A DNA stretch of 64,000 bases from Nosocomiicoccus ampullae (GTDB lineage Bacteria > Bacillota > Bacilli > Staphylococcales > Salinicoccaceae). Where the stretch lies: assembly GCF_019357495.1 (NCBI RefSeq), contig NZ_CP079110.1, positions 806,001 to 870,000 on the forward strand. Reading direction: 5' to 3'. Positions 53,931 to 61,512 of the stretch are shown piece after piece. The notes below the pieces were generated by a model. It was given only the letters and a program-made list of their open reading frames with translations, ran no database searches and was not told the DNA's origin. Numbering within the stretch: position 1 is the stretch's first letter; each line of letters starts with the position of its first letter. The position numbers and the translations under genes are program-made.

Positions 53931-53959
53931 TAGACTTTCCTCTTAATATACTGTATTAT
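53931..53959 (+). promoter_or_regulatory. Probable promoter of brnQ
   Basis: TAGACT (53931-53936), a 17-nt spacer and TATTAT (53954-53959). The leader to the ATG is about 40 nt, too short for a T-box riboswitch. Confidence 0.6.
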
Positions 53960-54004
53960 GTGTTTTATGCGATAAGCCGAGTATAAAATTATGGAGGTAA
54001 AAAT

Positions 54005-55342
54005 ATGAAGTTAAAATATGTTTTTGTCGTAGGTTTTATGTTATTTGCGATGTTTTTTGGTGCTGGTAACTTGATATTTCCACCGGCAATCGGACATGAG
54101 AGTGGAGAGCATTTTTGGCCAGGAGTAATTGGATTTGTTCTCACCGGAGTAGGGCTTCCATTGATTGCTGTTATTGCTGGAGCAATTTCTAAAGGTGGAT
54201 ATGATGAATCGCTAAATCATGTAAGTAAATGGTTCTCAATCGCGTTTATGGTTGCGATATTTTTAACAATTGGGCCGTTCTTCGCAATTCCAAGAACTGC
54301 TACTACAGCGTATGAAATGTCCATTCTGCCATACTTATCTGATACAAGTACATTAAGTCTATTAATATTTACGGTATTATATTTCCTTATTGTTTTCTTA
54401 ATTTGTTTAAAACCTGGATACTTAGTAGACACAATTGGTAAATCATTGACACCAATTCTCTTAATTACAATTGTCTTATTAATTATTATGGGTATTTTAA
54501 ATTATTCAGGTTTAACACCAAACGAAACATCAGGGGCATTTTTAGAGAAGTCAGCATTCTCAGTAGGATTTACTGAAGGATATTTAACGATGGATGCGAT
54601 CGCAGCAATTGTATTTAGCTTAATTGTTATTAATGCAATTCGCGGTTTAGGATTTTCTAGTAAAAAAGACTTATTAAATGGTACTATTCAATCAGCTGTG
54701 CTTGCAGCAGTTTTACTTGGAGTCATTTACGTTGCACTTGCTTGGATTGGTAACAGAGTAGGACTTCCAGGAGAGATAGCAGAAGGCCAAAACTTAGGTA
54801 CATTTATTTTAACGTTTGTAGCAGAAGATGTACTTGGTGGATTTGGAGTGTTCGTACTAGCAACTATTGTATTTCTTGCTTGTCTAACAACTTGTGTTGG
54901 TTTAATTGTTTCAGTATCTGAATATTTCCATGAATTAATTCCGAGAGTTAGTTATGTAGCTTGGGTATCAATTTTTGTATTAATTTCGTTAGTACTAGCA
55001 AACCAAGGACTGAGTACAATCATTCAAGGATCTGTACCAGTACTGATGATTCTTTACCCAATCGCTATGACAGTAGTCTCACTTGTTATATTCACATACT
55101 TTGTACCGTCACCAAGACTAGCATTACAAATTCCAGTTTATACAGTAAGTATTGTGTCTATATTAGCAGTAATCTTTAGATCAGATTACTTTGGTATTTC
55201 AGCACTTGAAGTTTTACCACTTCAAATATTAGAATATTTACCGTTATTTGCTGCAGAGTTTGAGTGGATTCCAATCTTAATTGTCGGATACATTATCGGA
55301 TATGTATTTGGTTCAAAACAACCTAAAATTGTATATGAATAA
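54005..55342 (+). CDS. brnQ: Branched-chain amino acid transport carrier BrnQ
   Basis: A 445-residue sodium-coupled carrier for leucine, isoleucine and valine. The protein has about 12 membrane helices. The start, with F-A-M-F-F-G-A-G-N-L-I-F-P-P near residues 14-28, is the BrnQ/LIV-II signature, and P-R-T-A-T-T-A-Y-E lies near 97. TGGAGG precedes the ATG. Control by CodY is suggested by the upstream box. It is a single-gene unit with its own terminator. Confidence 0.95.
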   Translation: MKLKYVFVVGFMLFAMFFGAGNLIFPPAIGHESGEHFWPGVIGFVLTGVGLPLIAVIAGAISKGGYDESLNHVSKWFSIAFMVAIFLTIGPFFAIPRTATTAYEMSILPYLSDTSTLSLLIFTVLYFLIVFLICLKPGYLVDTIGKSLTPILLITIVLLIIMGILNYSGLTPNETSGAFLEKSAFSVGFTEGYLTMDAIAAIVFSLIVINAIRGLGFSSKKDLLNGTIQSAVLAAVLLGVIYVALAWIGNRVGLPGEIAEGQNLGTFILTFVAEDVLGGFGVFVLATIVFLACLTTCVGLIVSVSEYFHELIPRVSYVAWVSIFVLISLVLANQGLSTIIQGSVPVLMILYPIAMTVVSLVIFTYFVPSPRLALQIPVYTVSIVSILAVIFRSDYFGISALEVLPLQILEYLPLFAAEFEWIPILIVGYIIGYVFGSKQPKIVYE

Positions 55343-55348
55343 AAAACA

Positions 55349-55378
55349 AAACGGAAAGGATAATCCTTTCCGTTTATT
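55349..55378. terminator. Bidirectional terminator between brnQ and telA
   Basis: AAACGGAAAGGA (55349-55360) pairs with TCCTTTCCGTTT (55364-55375) around TAA; A and T tracts flank both sides. It overlaps the telA stop codon on the minus strand. Confidence 0.88.
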
Positions 55379-56525
55379 TATATCTATCTTTAATATCTAA
55401 AAGACGTGTTTTTAACTCTTCTTCCATAGATACAAGTTCTCTTTCTGCTTGTTGACGCTGTTCTTTACCTTCAGTTTGAATACGTAGCGTCTCTTCAATT
55501 GTCTCTAATAAATTATCTTGTGTATGTTTTAATGTTTCAATATCGACAATACCACGTTCATTTTCTTCAGCAGTTCTTAATGCATTTTGTTTCAACATCT
55601 CACTGTTTTTAGTAAGTAGTTCGTTCGTTGTATCAGTCACTGCTTTTTGAGCTTTAGAAGCTGATTCTTGATTTAATAATGTTAAAGCGATTGCCATTTG
55701 GTTTTTCCATAATGGAATTGACGTTAGAATAGAACTTTGAATTTTTTCTGCAAGCGACTGATTAATATTTTGAATCATTCGTATTTGTGGTGCAGACTGT
55801 AATGTAATTTGGCGAGATAATTTTAAATCATGAATTCTTTTATCCAGACGGTTAATATACTGAACCATGTCATTCACGTCTTGAGTTGCCATTTGGTTAT
55901 TCGATTGACTCGCTTTTTCTTGAAGCGCTGGTAGGGTAGTAGACTCTAATTCTTCTTTTTTAAGTTCTGCAGCTTTTATATAAATGTTTAATGCTTCAAA
56001 ATATGCTTTATTTTCATCGTATAAGTTATCGAGTAAATTAACATCTCTAATGAGTAAGTCTTTAGAACTTTCTAGCTGAACACTTATTCTATCAACCTGA
56101 CTTGCAACACCTTTGTGTTTAGCAAGTAACTCATTCACTGAACGGTTTACTTTACCAAATAGACGTTGAAATACATTTTTATTTTGCTTAGTAAGTTCTT
56201 CAGGATCAATCTCTTTTAGCTTACTCATAAGTTGTTTTAAAGAGTCTCCAACAGGACCAATTTCTTTAGACTGTACCTGATTTAACATATCATGAGAAAA
56301 CTTTGATAACTGTGATTGCGCATTCGCTCCATAAGCAATTAACGCATCATTGTTGAGTGGTTCGATTTGATCTTTAATTGATTTAATTTGTTCGATTTCT
56401 TCTTTTGTAAATTCGTCATCTTTAAAAGTTGTCGTATATTCATTTTTCGGTTCTTCAATGATTTCAGCTTCAACTGGCTGAAATGGACTTTCAAGTAATT
56501 CATCTTTTGTATTATTTTTTGTCAA
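55374..56525 (-). CDS. TelA-family toxic anion resistance protein
   Basis: A 383-residue, mostly helical and coiled-coil protein with the TelA pattern, including I-D-P-E-E-L near 120, the Q-I-R-M-I-Q-N-I-N region near 255 and W-K-N-Q-M-A-I-A-L. Relatives are linked to resistance to tellurite, nisin and cell-wall antibiotics, but the mechanism is unclear. I choose TTG 56525: AGGTGA lies 6 nt upstream inside the previous gene, while the ATG at 56564 lies deeper in that gene. The overlap with xpaC is 14 nt, so the two are coupled. Confidence 0.85.
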   Translation of the reverse strand: MTKNNTKDELLESPFQPVEAEIIEEPKNEYTTTFKDDEFTKEEIEQIKSIKDQIEPLNNDALIAYGANAQSQLSKFSHDMLNQVQSKEIGPVGDSLKQLMSKLKEIDPEELTKQNKNVFQRLFGKVNRSVNELLAKHKGVASQVDRISVQLESSKDLLIRDVNLLDNLYDENKAYFEALNIYIKAAELKKEELESTTLPALQEKASQSNNQMATQDVNDMVQYINRLDKRIHDLKLSRQITLQSAPQIRMIQNINQSLAEKIQSSILTSIPLWKNQMAIALTLLNQESASKAQKAVTDTTNELLTKNSEMLKQNALRTAEENERGIVDIETLKHTQDNLLETIEETLRIQTEGKEQRQQAERELVSMEEELKTRLLDIKDRYK

Positions 56526-57228
56526 TATATTCACCTGCTTTTTGTGTGTTACTAAGTTCCGCATTAAAATCTTTTATACGTATTTTACTATCGTTATTTT
56601 CAAGTCGAGGAGTGTTTACACCCTCTGTACGATCTAGTACTGCACGCTCGATTTTTAACTGATTATAATCATTTCGATTAATTTCTGAAAGGTCTAATTC
56701 TAGATTTCTTTTTAAATCGAGTAATCGTAGTCTTGCAGTATTTAACTCTATTTTTTCTTCTTTTGTTTTACCTGGTAAACGGTAAAGATCTAAATATATT
56801 TCAACCATATTTACGGCTGAATCTAAGTTGGAGTGAAAAAATTGTAATCCATTATAAAATAGCTTTGGTTCGTTATGGACTTTTTTCATAATTGCTCGTA
56901 CTACTCGGTTTATATCGAATATTAATTTAATATCACTAAAGTTTCTAATTTTTTTATAACTATTAAATAGTCTTTTTTGTTTTTCACGCGCACTTTTTAG
57001 CTCTTTTTTTATATATTTATATTCACTGCGTGTTAATTCATGCTCGTTTAAATACTTTTGAAGTGTAAATTGTTGAGTAGAAAAGTAAGATAAAAAAACT
57101 GTTCCACCCGTTACTAGTGCAGAGATCATCGTTGTTAAATCAAACACGCCAATTGTTAATAACCATGTAATTAAACCGACAGGACTAGCAATTAGTACTC
57201 CATACCAATGCGTAAATTTGTCCTTCAT
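56512..57228 (-). CDS. XpaC-family membrane protein (5-bromo-4-chloroindolyl phosphate hydrolysis)
   Basis: A 238-residue protein with two N-terminal membrane helices (about 9-27 and 31-50) and a cytoplasmic helical domain. Size, layout and pairing with a TelA protein match XpaC. The family name stems from an indicator-dye phenotype and does not prove enzymatic activity. GGAGAA precedes the ATG. It is divergent from the DUF1033 gene. Confidence 0.8.
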   Translation of the reverse strand: MKDKFTHWYGVLIASPVGLITWLLTIGVFDLTTMISALVTGGTVFLSYFSTQQFTLQKYLNEHELTRSEYKYIKKELKSAREKQKRLFNSYKKIRNFSDIKLIFDINRVVRAIMKKVHNEPKLFYNGLQFFHSNLDSAVNMVEIYLDLYRLPGKTKEEKIELNTARLRLLDLKRNLELDLSEINRNDYNQLKIERAVLDRTEGVNTPRLENNDSKIRIKDFNAELSNTQKAGEYIDKK

Positions 57229-57341
57229 AATTATTCTCCATTCATTACGTCTTAATATAATTATAAATCTTTAAACTTGAATTTGCTAATAATAGGAATA
57301 TAATAAACTCACTAGACTATATACATAAGTGGGGATTTTTT

Positions 57342-57638
57342 ATGTATGAGATTGTAATTATAACTGCAGATTACGAAGGCTGGTGGTTATTTGATGAATG
57401 GAGGGAAGACGTCACATTATCTCACACATTTGATAATTACGAGACTATGAAATTAAAATATGATCAAATATACAAATCTTTAGAAGACAAATATCCATCC
57501 ATAAAAAGAGGGAAGTACAATATTCCAGCATTTTTTAGTTGTTGTGAGATTGAATATTGTGATGACTGTGATGATGATATGCAAATCTATCACTCTTTAG
57601 TCGTTCTCAAAGACAAAAAAGTAATTGAAATAAACTAA
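57342..57638 (+). CDS. DUF1033 family protein
   Basis: A 98-residue soluble protein with the family pattern: M-Y-E-I-V near the start, D-Y-E-G-W-W-L-F-D-E-W near residues 10-20, and C-D-D-C-D-D-D-M-Q-I-Y-H-S-L near the end. Function unknown. GGGGAT is the only ribosome binding candidate before ATG 57342. The 113-nt gap to xpaC shows no other clear element. Confidence 0.78.
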   Translation: MYEIVIITADYEGWWLFDEWREDVTLSHTFDNYETMKLKYDQIYKSLEDKYPSIKRGKYNIPAFFSCCEIEYCDDCDDDMQIYHSLVVLKDKKVIEIN

Positions 57639-57662
57639 ACTATAAAATGTCTTAATATCTAC

Positions 57663-57691
57663 TTTACAAAAACGTTTTCACTGGATATAAT
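57663..57691 (+). promoter_or_regulatory. Strong promoter of the cold-shock gene
   Basis: TTTACA (57663-57668), 17-nt spacer, TATAAT (57686-57691): 5 of 6 and 6 of 6 to consensus. Transcription would start near 57698, giving a leader of about 48 nt. Confidence 0.75.
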
Positions 57692-57700
57692 GGATGTGTT

Positions 57701-57720
57701 AATATTCATTTCTGAATATT
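57701..57720 (+). promoter_or_regulatory. 5' leader hairpin of the cold-shock mRNA
   Basis: AATATTCA (57701-57708) pairs with TGAATATT (57713-57720) around TTTC. It would form close to the 5' end of the transcript, well before the ribosome binding site. It may protect the mRNA or respond to temperature. Confidence 0.4.
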
Positions 57721-57745
57721 GAATATATTTTTGGAGGATTTATTG

Positions 57746-57946
57746 ATGAAACAAGGAACAGTTAAATGGTTCAATGCTGAAAAAGGTTTTGGATTTATCG
57801 AAGTAGAAGGTGAAAACGACGTATTCGTTCACTTCTCAGCAATCAATGAAGAAGGTTACAAATCTCTTGAAGAAGGTCAAGAAGTAGAGTTTGAAATCGT
57901 TGAAGGCGACCGTGGCCCACAAGCTACTAACGTTGAAAAATTATAA
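57746..57946 (+). CDS. cspA: Cold-shock protein (CspA family)
   Basis: A 66-residue single OB-fold RNA chaperone. RNP1 is K-G-F-G-F-I (residues 13-18) and RNP2 is V-F-V-H-F (26-30); the end reads G-P-Q-A-T-N-V. I choose ATG 57746, 8 nt after TTGGAGGA; the upstream ATG at 57719 lies in the leader hairpin and has no site. It is a single-gene unit with a strong promoter and terminator. Confidence 0.96.
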   Translation: MKQGTVKWFNAEKGFGFIEVEGENDVFVHFSAINEEGYKSLEEGQEVEFEIVEGDRGPQATNVEKL

Positions 57947-57986
57947 TATATAATTAATTAGATTTCACTATAGATAAATTCGTAGC

Positions 57987-58031
57987 AAAAAATAACCTTT
58001 CCGTTAATTTAACGGAAAGGTTATTTTTTTA
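57987..58031. terminator. Bidirectional terminator between cspA and the ABC-F gene
   Basis: A 19-bp perfect stem runs from AAAAAATAACCTTTCCGTT (57987-58005) to its complement (58011-58029), loop AATTT. A and T runs at both ends make it work on either strand. It overlaps the end of the ABC-F gene. Confidence 0.95.
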
Positions 58032-59636
58032 ATATTGATTTAAAATTCCTTTTTCAATTAAGTAATCTTCATAAGTGATTTCTTTTGTCATAGCACCGAC
58101 ATCGTTTAATTCAACAACTCGATTTGCGATTGTATTAATGAATTCAAAGTCATGTGATGTAAATAAAATTGATCCTTTAAATTTAATAAGACCATCGTTT
58201 ACTGCTTGAATACTTTCTAGGTCTAAGTGGTTTGTCGGTTCGTCTAATAGTAAAACATTCGCTTTAGATAACATCATTTTAGACAACATTGCTCTGACTT
58301 TTTCTCCACCTGAAAGTACGTGTGCGTGTTTTTTTGCTTCTTCACCACTAAATAACATGCGCCCTAGGAAACCACGTAAAAATGTTTCTGTTTGTTCATC
58401 TTCAGGTGCGTATTGTCTTAGCCAATCAACAAGTGATAACTCAACACCTTCAAAATACTCGCTATTATCTTTAGGCATATACGTTTGAGTTGTCGTTACT
58501 CCCCAAATGACTTCACCTTCATCAGGTTCAATGACACCTGCTAATATGTCGAGTAGTACAGTCTTTTGGATTTCACTGTCACCAACGATAACTGCTTTAT
58601 CGTTAGGGTTAATAGTAAAATTGACGTCTTTTAAAATTTCTTTTCCATCAATAGAGTGAGATAAATTTTTAACTTGTAATAAATCATTACCGATTTCTCT
58701 TTCAGGACTAAATCCGACGTATGGATAACGTCTACTTGATGGTTTTATGTCGTCAAGTTCAATTTTATCTAACATTTTTTTACGACTTGTTGCTTGCTTA
58801 GATTTTGCAGCGTTCGCACTAAATCTCGCAATAAATTCTTTTAATTCAGCGATACGTTCTTCTTTTTTCTTATTTTGTTCTTGCATTAGCTCTTTAGCAA
58901 GTTTACTTGATTGATACCAAAAATCATAGTTTCCAACGTAAAGTTGAATTTTACCATAATCTAAATCCGCGATATGTGTACAGACATTGTTTAAAAAGTT
59001 ACGGTCATGGGATACAACTATTACAGTATTTTCAAAGTTAATTAAAAATTCTTCTAACCATTGAATGGCTTTAATATCTAAACCGTTCGTCGGCTCATCG
59101 AGTAGTAATACATCTGGATTACCAAATAAGCTTTGAGCGAGTAACACTTTTACCTTTTGGCTGTTTTCTAACTCCGACATCTTTTTATGTACAAGATCTT
59201 GCCCGATACCTAAACCATGTAATAGGTTTTCTGCATCACTATCTGCAGTATAACCGCCTTTTTCTCCATACAAAGCTTCGAGTTCAGCAGCACGCATACC
59301 ATCTTCATCATTAAAATCAGGTTTCATGTAAATAGCATTTTTTTCTTCTGAGATTTGCCATAACTCCTCGTGTCCCATAAGTACAACATCTAAAACTATT
59401 TCGTCTTCATATTGGAAATGATCTTGTTTTAAAAACGCCATACGTTCATTAGGACCCATTGTCACGTGACCTGTTTGAGAGTCAATTTCTCCAGATAATA
59501 TTTTTAGAAACGTTGATTTACCAGCACCGTTCGCACCGATAAGTCCGTAACAGTTACCAGGGGTAAACTTTATGTTTACATCTTCAAATAATTTTCTATC
59601 TCCAAATTGTAAACTCACATCACTAACTTGTAACAT
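58029..59636 (-). CDS. ABC-F ATPase (YkpA/YbiT-like)
   Basis: A 535-residue soluble protein with two ATP-binding cassettes and no membrane part; ABC-F proteins act on ribosomes. NBD1 has Walker A G-A-N-G-A-G-K-S near 36 and D-E-P-T-N-G-L-D near 185, but its signature reads L-E-N-S-Q. NBD2 has an intact L-S-G-G-E and D-E-P-T-N-H-L-D but a degenerate Walker A, G-D-S-E-I-Q-K-T. A charged linker (about 235-290) lies between. The altered NBD2 P-loop also occurs in B. subtilis YkpA, so this is a subfamily trait. I choose ATG 59636, 7 nt after AAGGAG, over 59642. No resistance role is implied. Confidence 0.9.
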   Translation of the reverse strand: MLQVSDVSLQFGDRKLFEDVNIKFTPGNCYGLIGANGAGKSTFLKILSGEIDSQTGHVTMGPNERMAFLKQDHFQYEDEIVLDVVLMGHEELWQISEEKNAIYMKPDFNDEDGMRAAELEALYGEKGGYTADSDAENLLHGLGIGQDLVHKKMSELENSQKVKVLLAQSLFGNPDVLLLDEPTNGLDIKAIQWLEEFLINFENTVIVVSHDRNFLNNVCTHIADLDYGKIQLYVGNYDFWYQSSKLAKELMQEQNKKKEERIAELKEFIARFSANAAKSKQATSRKKMLDKIELDDIKPSSRRYPYVGFSPEREIGNDLLQVKNLSHSIDGKEILKDVNFTINPNDKAVIVGDSEIQKTVLLDILAGVIEPDEGEVIWGVTTTQTYMPKDNSEYFEGVELSLVDWLRQYAPEDEQTETFLRGFLGRMLFSGEEAKKHAHVLSGGEKVRAMLSKMMLSKANVLLLDEPTNHLDLESIQAVNDGLIKFKGSILFTSHDFEFINTIANRVVELNDVGAMTKEITYEDYLIEKGILNQY

Positions 59637-59721
59637 GTACATTCTCCTTAATTATTAATACACGTAATTATACTATACATATGCTATGATTAATATATTA
59701 TAAGATAGATTAGGAGATTTT

Positions 59722-60597
59722 ATGAATAGATTATCAGGAACGACTCAATTTTTAACGTTAGATAAAATAGAAGGGTCAACTTTATACTTTAAAACTGAAG
59801 ATAACGAAATAATTCGAATGAATAAATCATTACAAAAAGAAGAATATGAAATTGGCCAAGACGTACCAGCGTTTATTTATCCAAATACACGTGGAGAATT
59901 ATTCGCTTCACCGGTCATACCTAAAATCACAAGAGACAAGTTTGACTTTGTGCCAGTAAGTGAAATCACATATGATGGTGTTTACATCGATATAGATGCT
60001 CCAAAGGATTTTTTAATTCCTTATGAAGACTTACCAAAACTAAAAAAAGTATGGCCAAAACCAGGTGATAAAGTTATGGCAACACTTCGAGTAGAAAGTG
60101 ACAACCAAATATACGGACGCTTAATCACTGAAACTGAGGCGAGAGAAATGTCACAACCATTTGACGAAGAAGCATTTAAACTCCATCGTAATACTTGGTT
60201 AGACGCGAGACCATATCGATTACTTAAAGTTGGTTCGTTCTTAATAACGAATGAAGGGTACAAAGTATTTGTCCATGAATCAGAACGTCAAGAAGAGCCA
60301 AGACTCGGTGAAGCAGTAAAAGTCAGAGTTATCGGGTTTAATGAGCATAATGAGATGAACGGCTCTTTTATAGAAAAAGCATATAAAAAAATTAATACAG
60401 ATGCTGAAGAAATCTATGAATATTTACTCATGAATGGTGGATCAATGGTTTATAATGATAAATCATCACCAGAGGACATCAAAGAGATATTTAATATTTC
60501 TAAAGCAAGTTTTAAACGTGCGCTTGGTGGGTTAATGAAAGAAGGAAAAATTACTCAAGATAAAGAGGGCACATACATTAAAAAAGAGCGTGAATAA
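59722..60597 (+). CDS. cvfB: Conserved virulence factor B (S1-type RNA-binding protein)
   Basis: A 291-residue protein of the CvfB/YitL family with S1-like RNA-binding units in the first 215 residues and a C-terminal winged helix (about 225-285, with I-F-N-I-S-K-A-S-F-K-R-A-L-G). In S. aureus CvfB affects mRNA levels of virulence genes. AGGAG lies before the ATG. The stop codon is in the loop of the terminator. Confidence 0.92.
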   Translation: MNRLSGTTQFLTLDKIEGSTLYFKTEDNEIIRMNKSLQKEEYEIGQDVPAFIYPNTRGELFASPVIPKITRDKFDFVPVSEITYDGVYIDIDAPKDFLIPYEDLPKLKKVWPKPGDKVMATLRVESDNQIYGRLITETEAREMSQPFDEEAFKLHRNTWLDARPYRLLKVGSFLITNEGYKVFVHESERQEEPRLGEAVKVRVIGFNEHNEMNGSFIEKAYKKINTDAEEIYEYLLMNGGSMVYNDKSSPEDIKEIFNISKASFKRALGGLMKEGKITQDKEGTYIKKERE

Positions 60598-60609
60598 ACG
60601 CTCTTTTTT
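60581..60609 (+). terminator. Terminator overlapping the cvfB stop codon
   Basis: AAAAAGAGCG (60581-60590) pairs with CGCTCTTTTT (60599-60608); the 8-nt loop contains the cvfB stop codon. A run of T follows. Confidence 0.88.
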
Positions 60610-60633
60610 TACTATAATATTATTATGTTAACT

Positions 60634-61401
60634 TTATAAGAAGAGATCAAATCTTATTTTATTCTCTAGTGTTTCAGTTTCTATGAAATCTAAATCTGAC
60701 ATTATTGAAATATACTTATTATGATTATAATCTACATACATAATTAAATGACTTTCAAAGTTATCATATGCATAATTCACTGCTTTTTTGACTAAATCTT
60801 TAAAGATTTTTAAATCTTCAACTAGAGATATGAATTCCAACTCTACCGTCCATTCATTTACACGTTTATAAAGTAGAGTAGTAATGATGTGTTTATCATT
60901 TTTAGCTTGCCATACTACATTATCTTTATTAAATACGTATTCTAAAGTACTTTCATTTTCTAATAGAATAGGTGAATAACTTTTATTATTGAAAATCTGC
61001 ATCGCCTGTTTTAGTACTTCTATAAACTCTTCTTTCTTTTCTTCAGAAAGGTGATCAAAAACTTCATCGTACTTTATTATTTTTAAAGAACGATATTCTT
61101 CTAATACAACTTTACCTTTTGGGCTGATATTTAGTATGTATATTCTTTTATCTTTTTTTGACTGTGTTTTCTTTAAAAGTTTATTATTTTGCAAACTCTT
61201 AAGAGTACGGCTTAAAAACCCTCTGTCGATATTTAATACCTCTTCAATCTGTTTTGCAGTAACATCTTTGTTGTTTGATAGAAAATTTAGCACTTCAATT
61301 TGTGCTTGATTATAGTTATTATTTGAAAATTTTAATTCATTATTTAATTTGTTTAAAAACTCATTAAAATCTTCAAATTCACTAATAAATTCTACGTCCA
61401 T
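60634..61401 (-). CDS. MarR-type regulator with a GNAT-like C-terminal domain
   Basis: A 255-residue protein. Residues 1-145 form a MarR winged helix: A-Q-I-E-V-L-N-F-L, V-T-A-K-Q-I-E-E-V-L-N-I-D-R-G-F-L-S-R-T-L-K-S-L, and the wing K-K-D-K-R-I-Y-I-L. Residues 150-255 have an alpha/beta pattern like the later part of a GNAT fold (W-T-V-E-L-E-F-I-S-L, then N-K-Y-I-S-I-M-S-D-L-D-F-I-E), but no R/Q-x-x-G-x-G/A acetyl-CoA loop is visible. I infer a sensor domain rather than an enzyme. Two palindromes lie at its promoter. AGAAGGTGA precedes the ATG. Confidence 0.75.
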   Translation of the reverse strand: MDVEFISEFEDFNEFLNKLNNELKFSNNNYNQAQIEVLNFLSNNKDVTAKQIEEVLNIDRGFLSRTLKSLQNNKLLKKTQSKKDKRIYILNISPKGKVVLEEYRSLKIIKYDEVFDHLSEEKKEEFIEVLKQAMQIFNNKSYSPILLENESTLEYVFNKDNVVWQAKNDKHIITTLLYKRVNEWTVELEFISLVEDLKIFKDLVKKAVNYAYDNFESHLIMYVDYNHNKYISIMSDLDFIETETLENKIRFDLFL

Positions 61402-61421
61402 ACAATCACCTTCTATTATAT

Positions 61422-61434
61422 TTGACTAAGTCAA
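61422..61434. promoter_or_regulatory. Palindromic operator 1 of the MarR gene
   Basis: TTGACTAAGTCAA is a perfect 13-bp inverted repeat just downstream of the -10 of the MarR gene. Its centre is 29 bp from that of the second site, close to three helical turns. MarR proteins usually bind such sites and repress their own gene. Confidence 0.6.
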
Positions 61435-61463
61435 TGATAATATTTATTAGTTGATTTAGTCAA
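61434..61463 (-). promoter_or_regulatory. Candidate promoter of the MarR gene
   Basis: On the minus strand: -35 TTGACT (plus 61458-61463), 18-nt spacer, -10 TATCAT (plus 61434-61439). The -35 is part of operator 2 and the -10 abuts operator 1, so a bound regulator would block both. Confidence 0.55.
61451..61463. promoter_or_regulatory. Palindromic operator 2 of the MarR gene
   Basis: TTGATTTAGTCAA, a near-copy of operator 1 (11 of 13 identical), overlaps the -35 box of the MarR gene. Confidence 0.58.
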
Positions 61464-61468
61464 ATAAA

Positions 61469-61499
61469 TATCCCTTGATACTTATTATATCAAGGGATA
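61469..61499 (-). terminator. Hairpin after pepF
   Basis: TATCCCTTGATA (61469-61480) pairs perfectly with TATCAAGGGATA (61488-61499), loop CTTATTA. On the minus strand it is followed by TTTATTT, so it probably ends pepF transcription. It lies next to the MarR operators. Confidence 0.7.
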
Positions 61500-61512
61500 A
61501 GGGGTATAATAC

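Noticed and set aside
53893-54004. T-box or other riboswitch before brnQ
   Set aside because: The leader after the promoter is about 40 nt and has no T-box sequence or hairpin pair.
57705-57719. CodY-like sequence in the cold-shock leader
   Set aside because: Only 11 of 15 positions match the consensus and it coincides with the leader hairpin, which explains the symmetry better.
58029-59636. ABC-F gene as an antibiotic resistance determinant
   Set aside because: The motifs fit the housekeeping YkpA/YbiT-type subgroup, not the Vga/Msr/Lsa resistance proteins.
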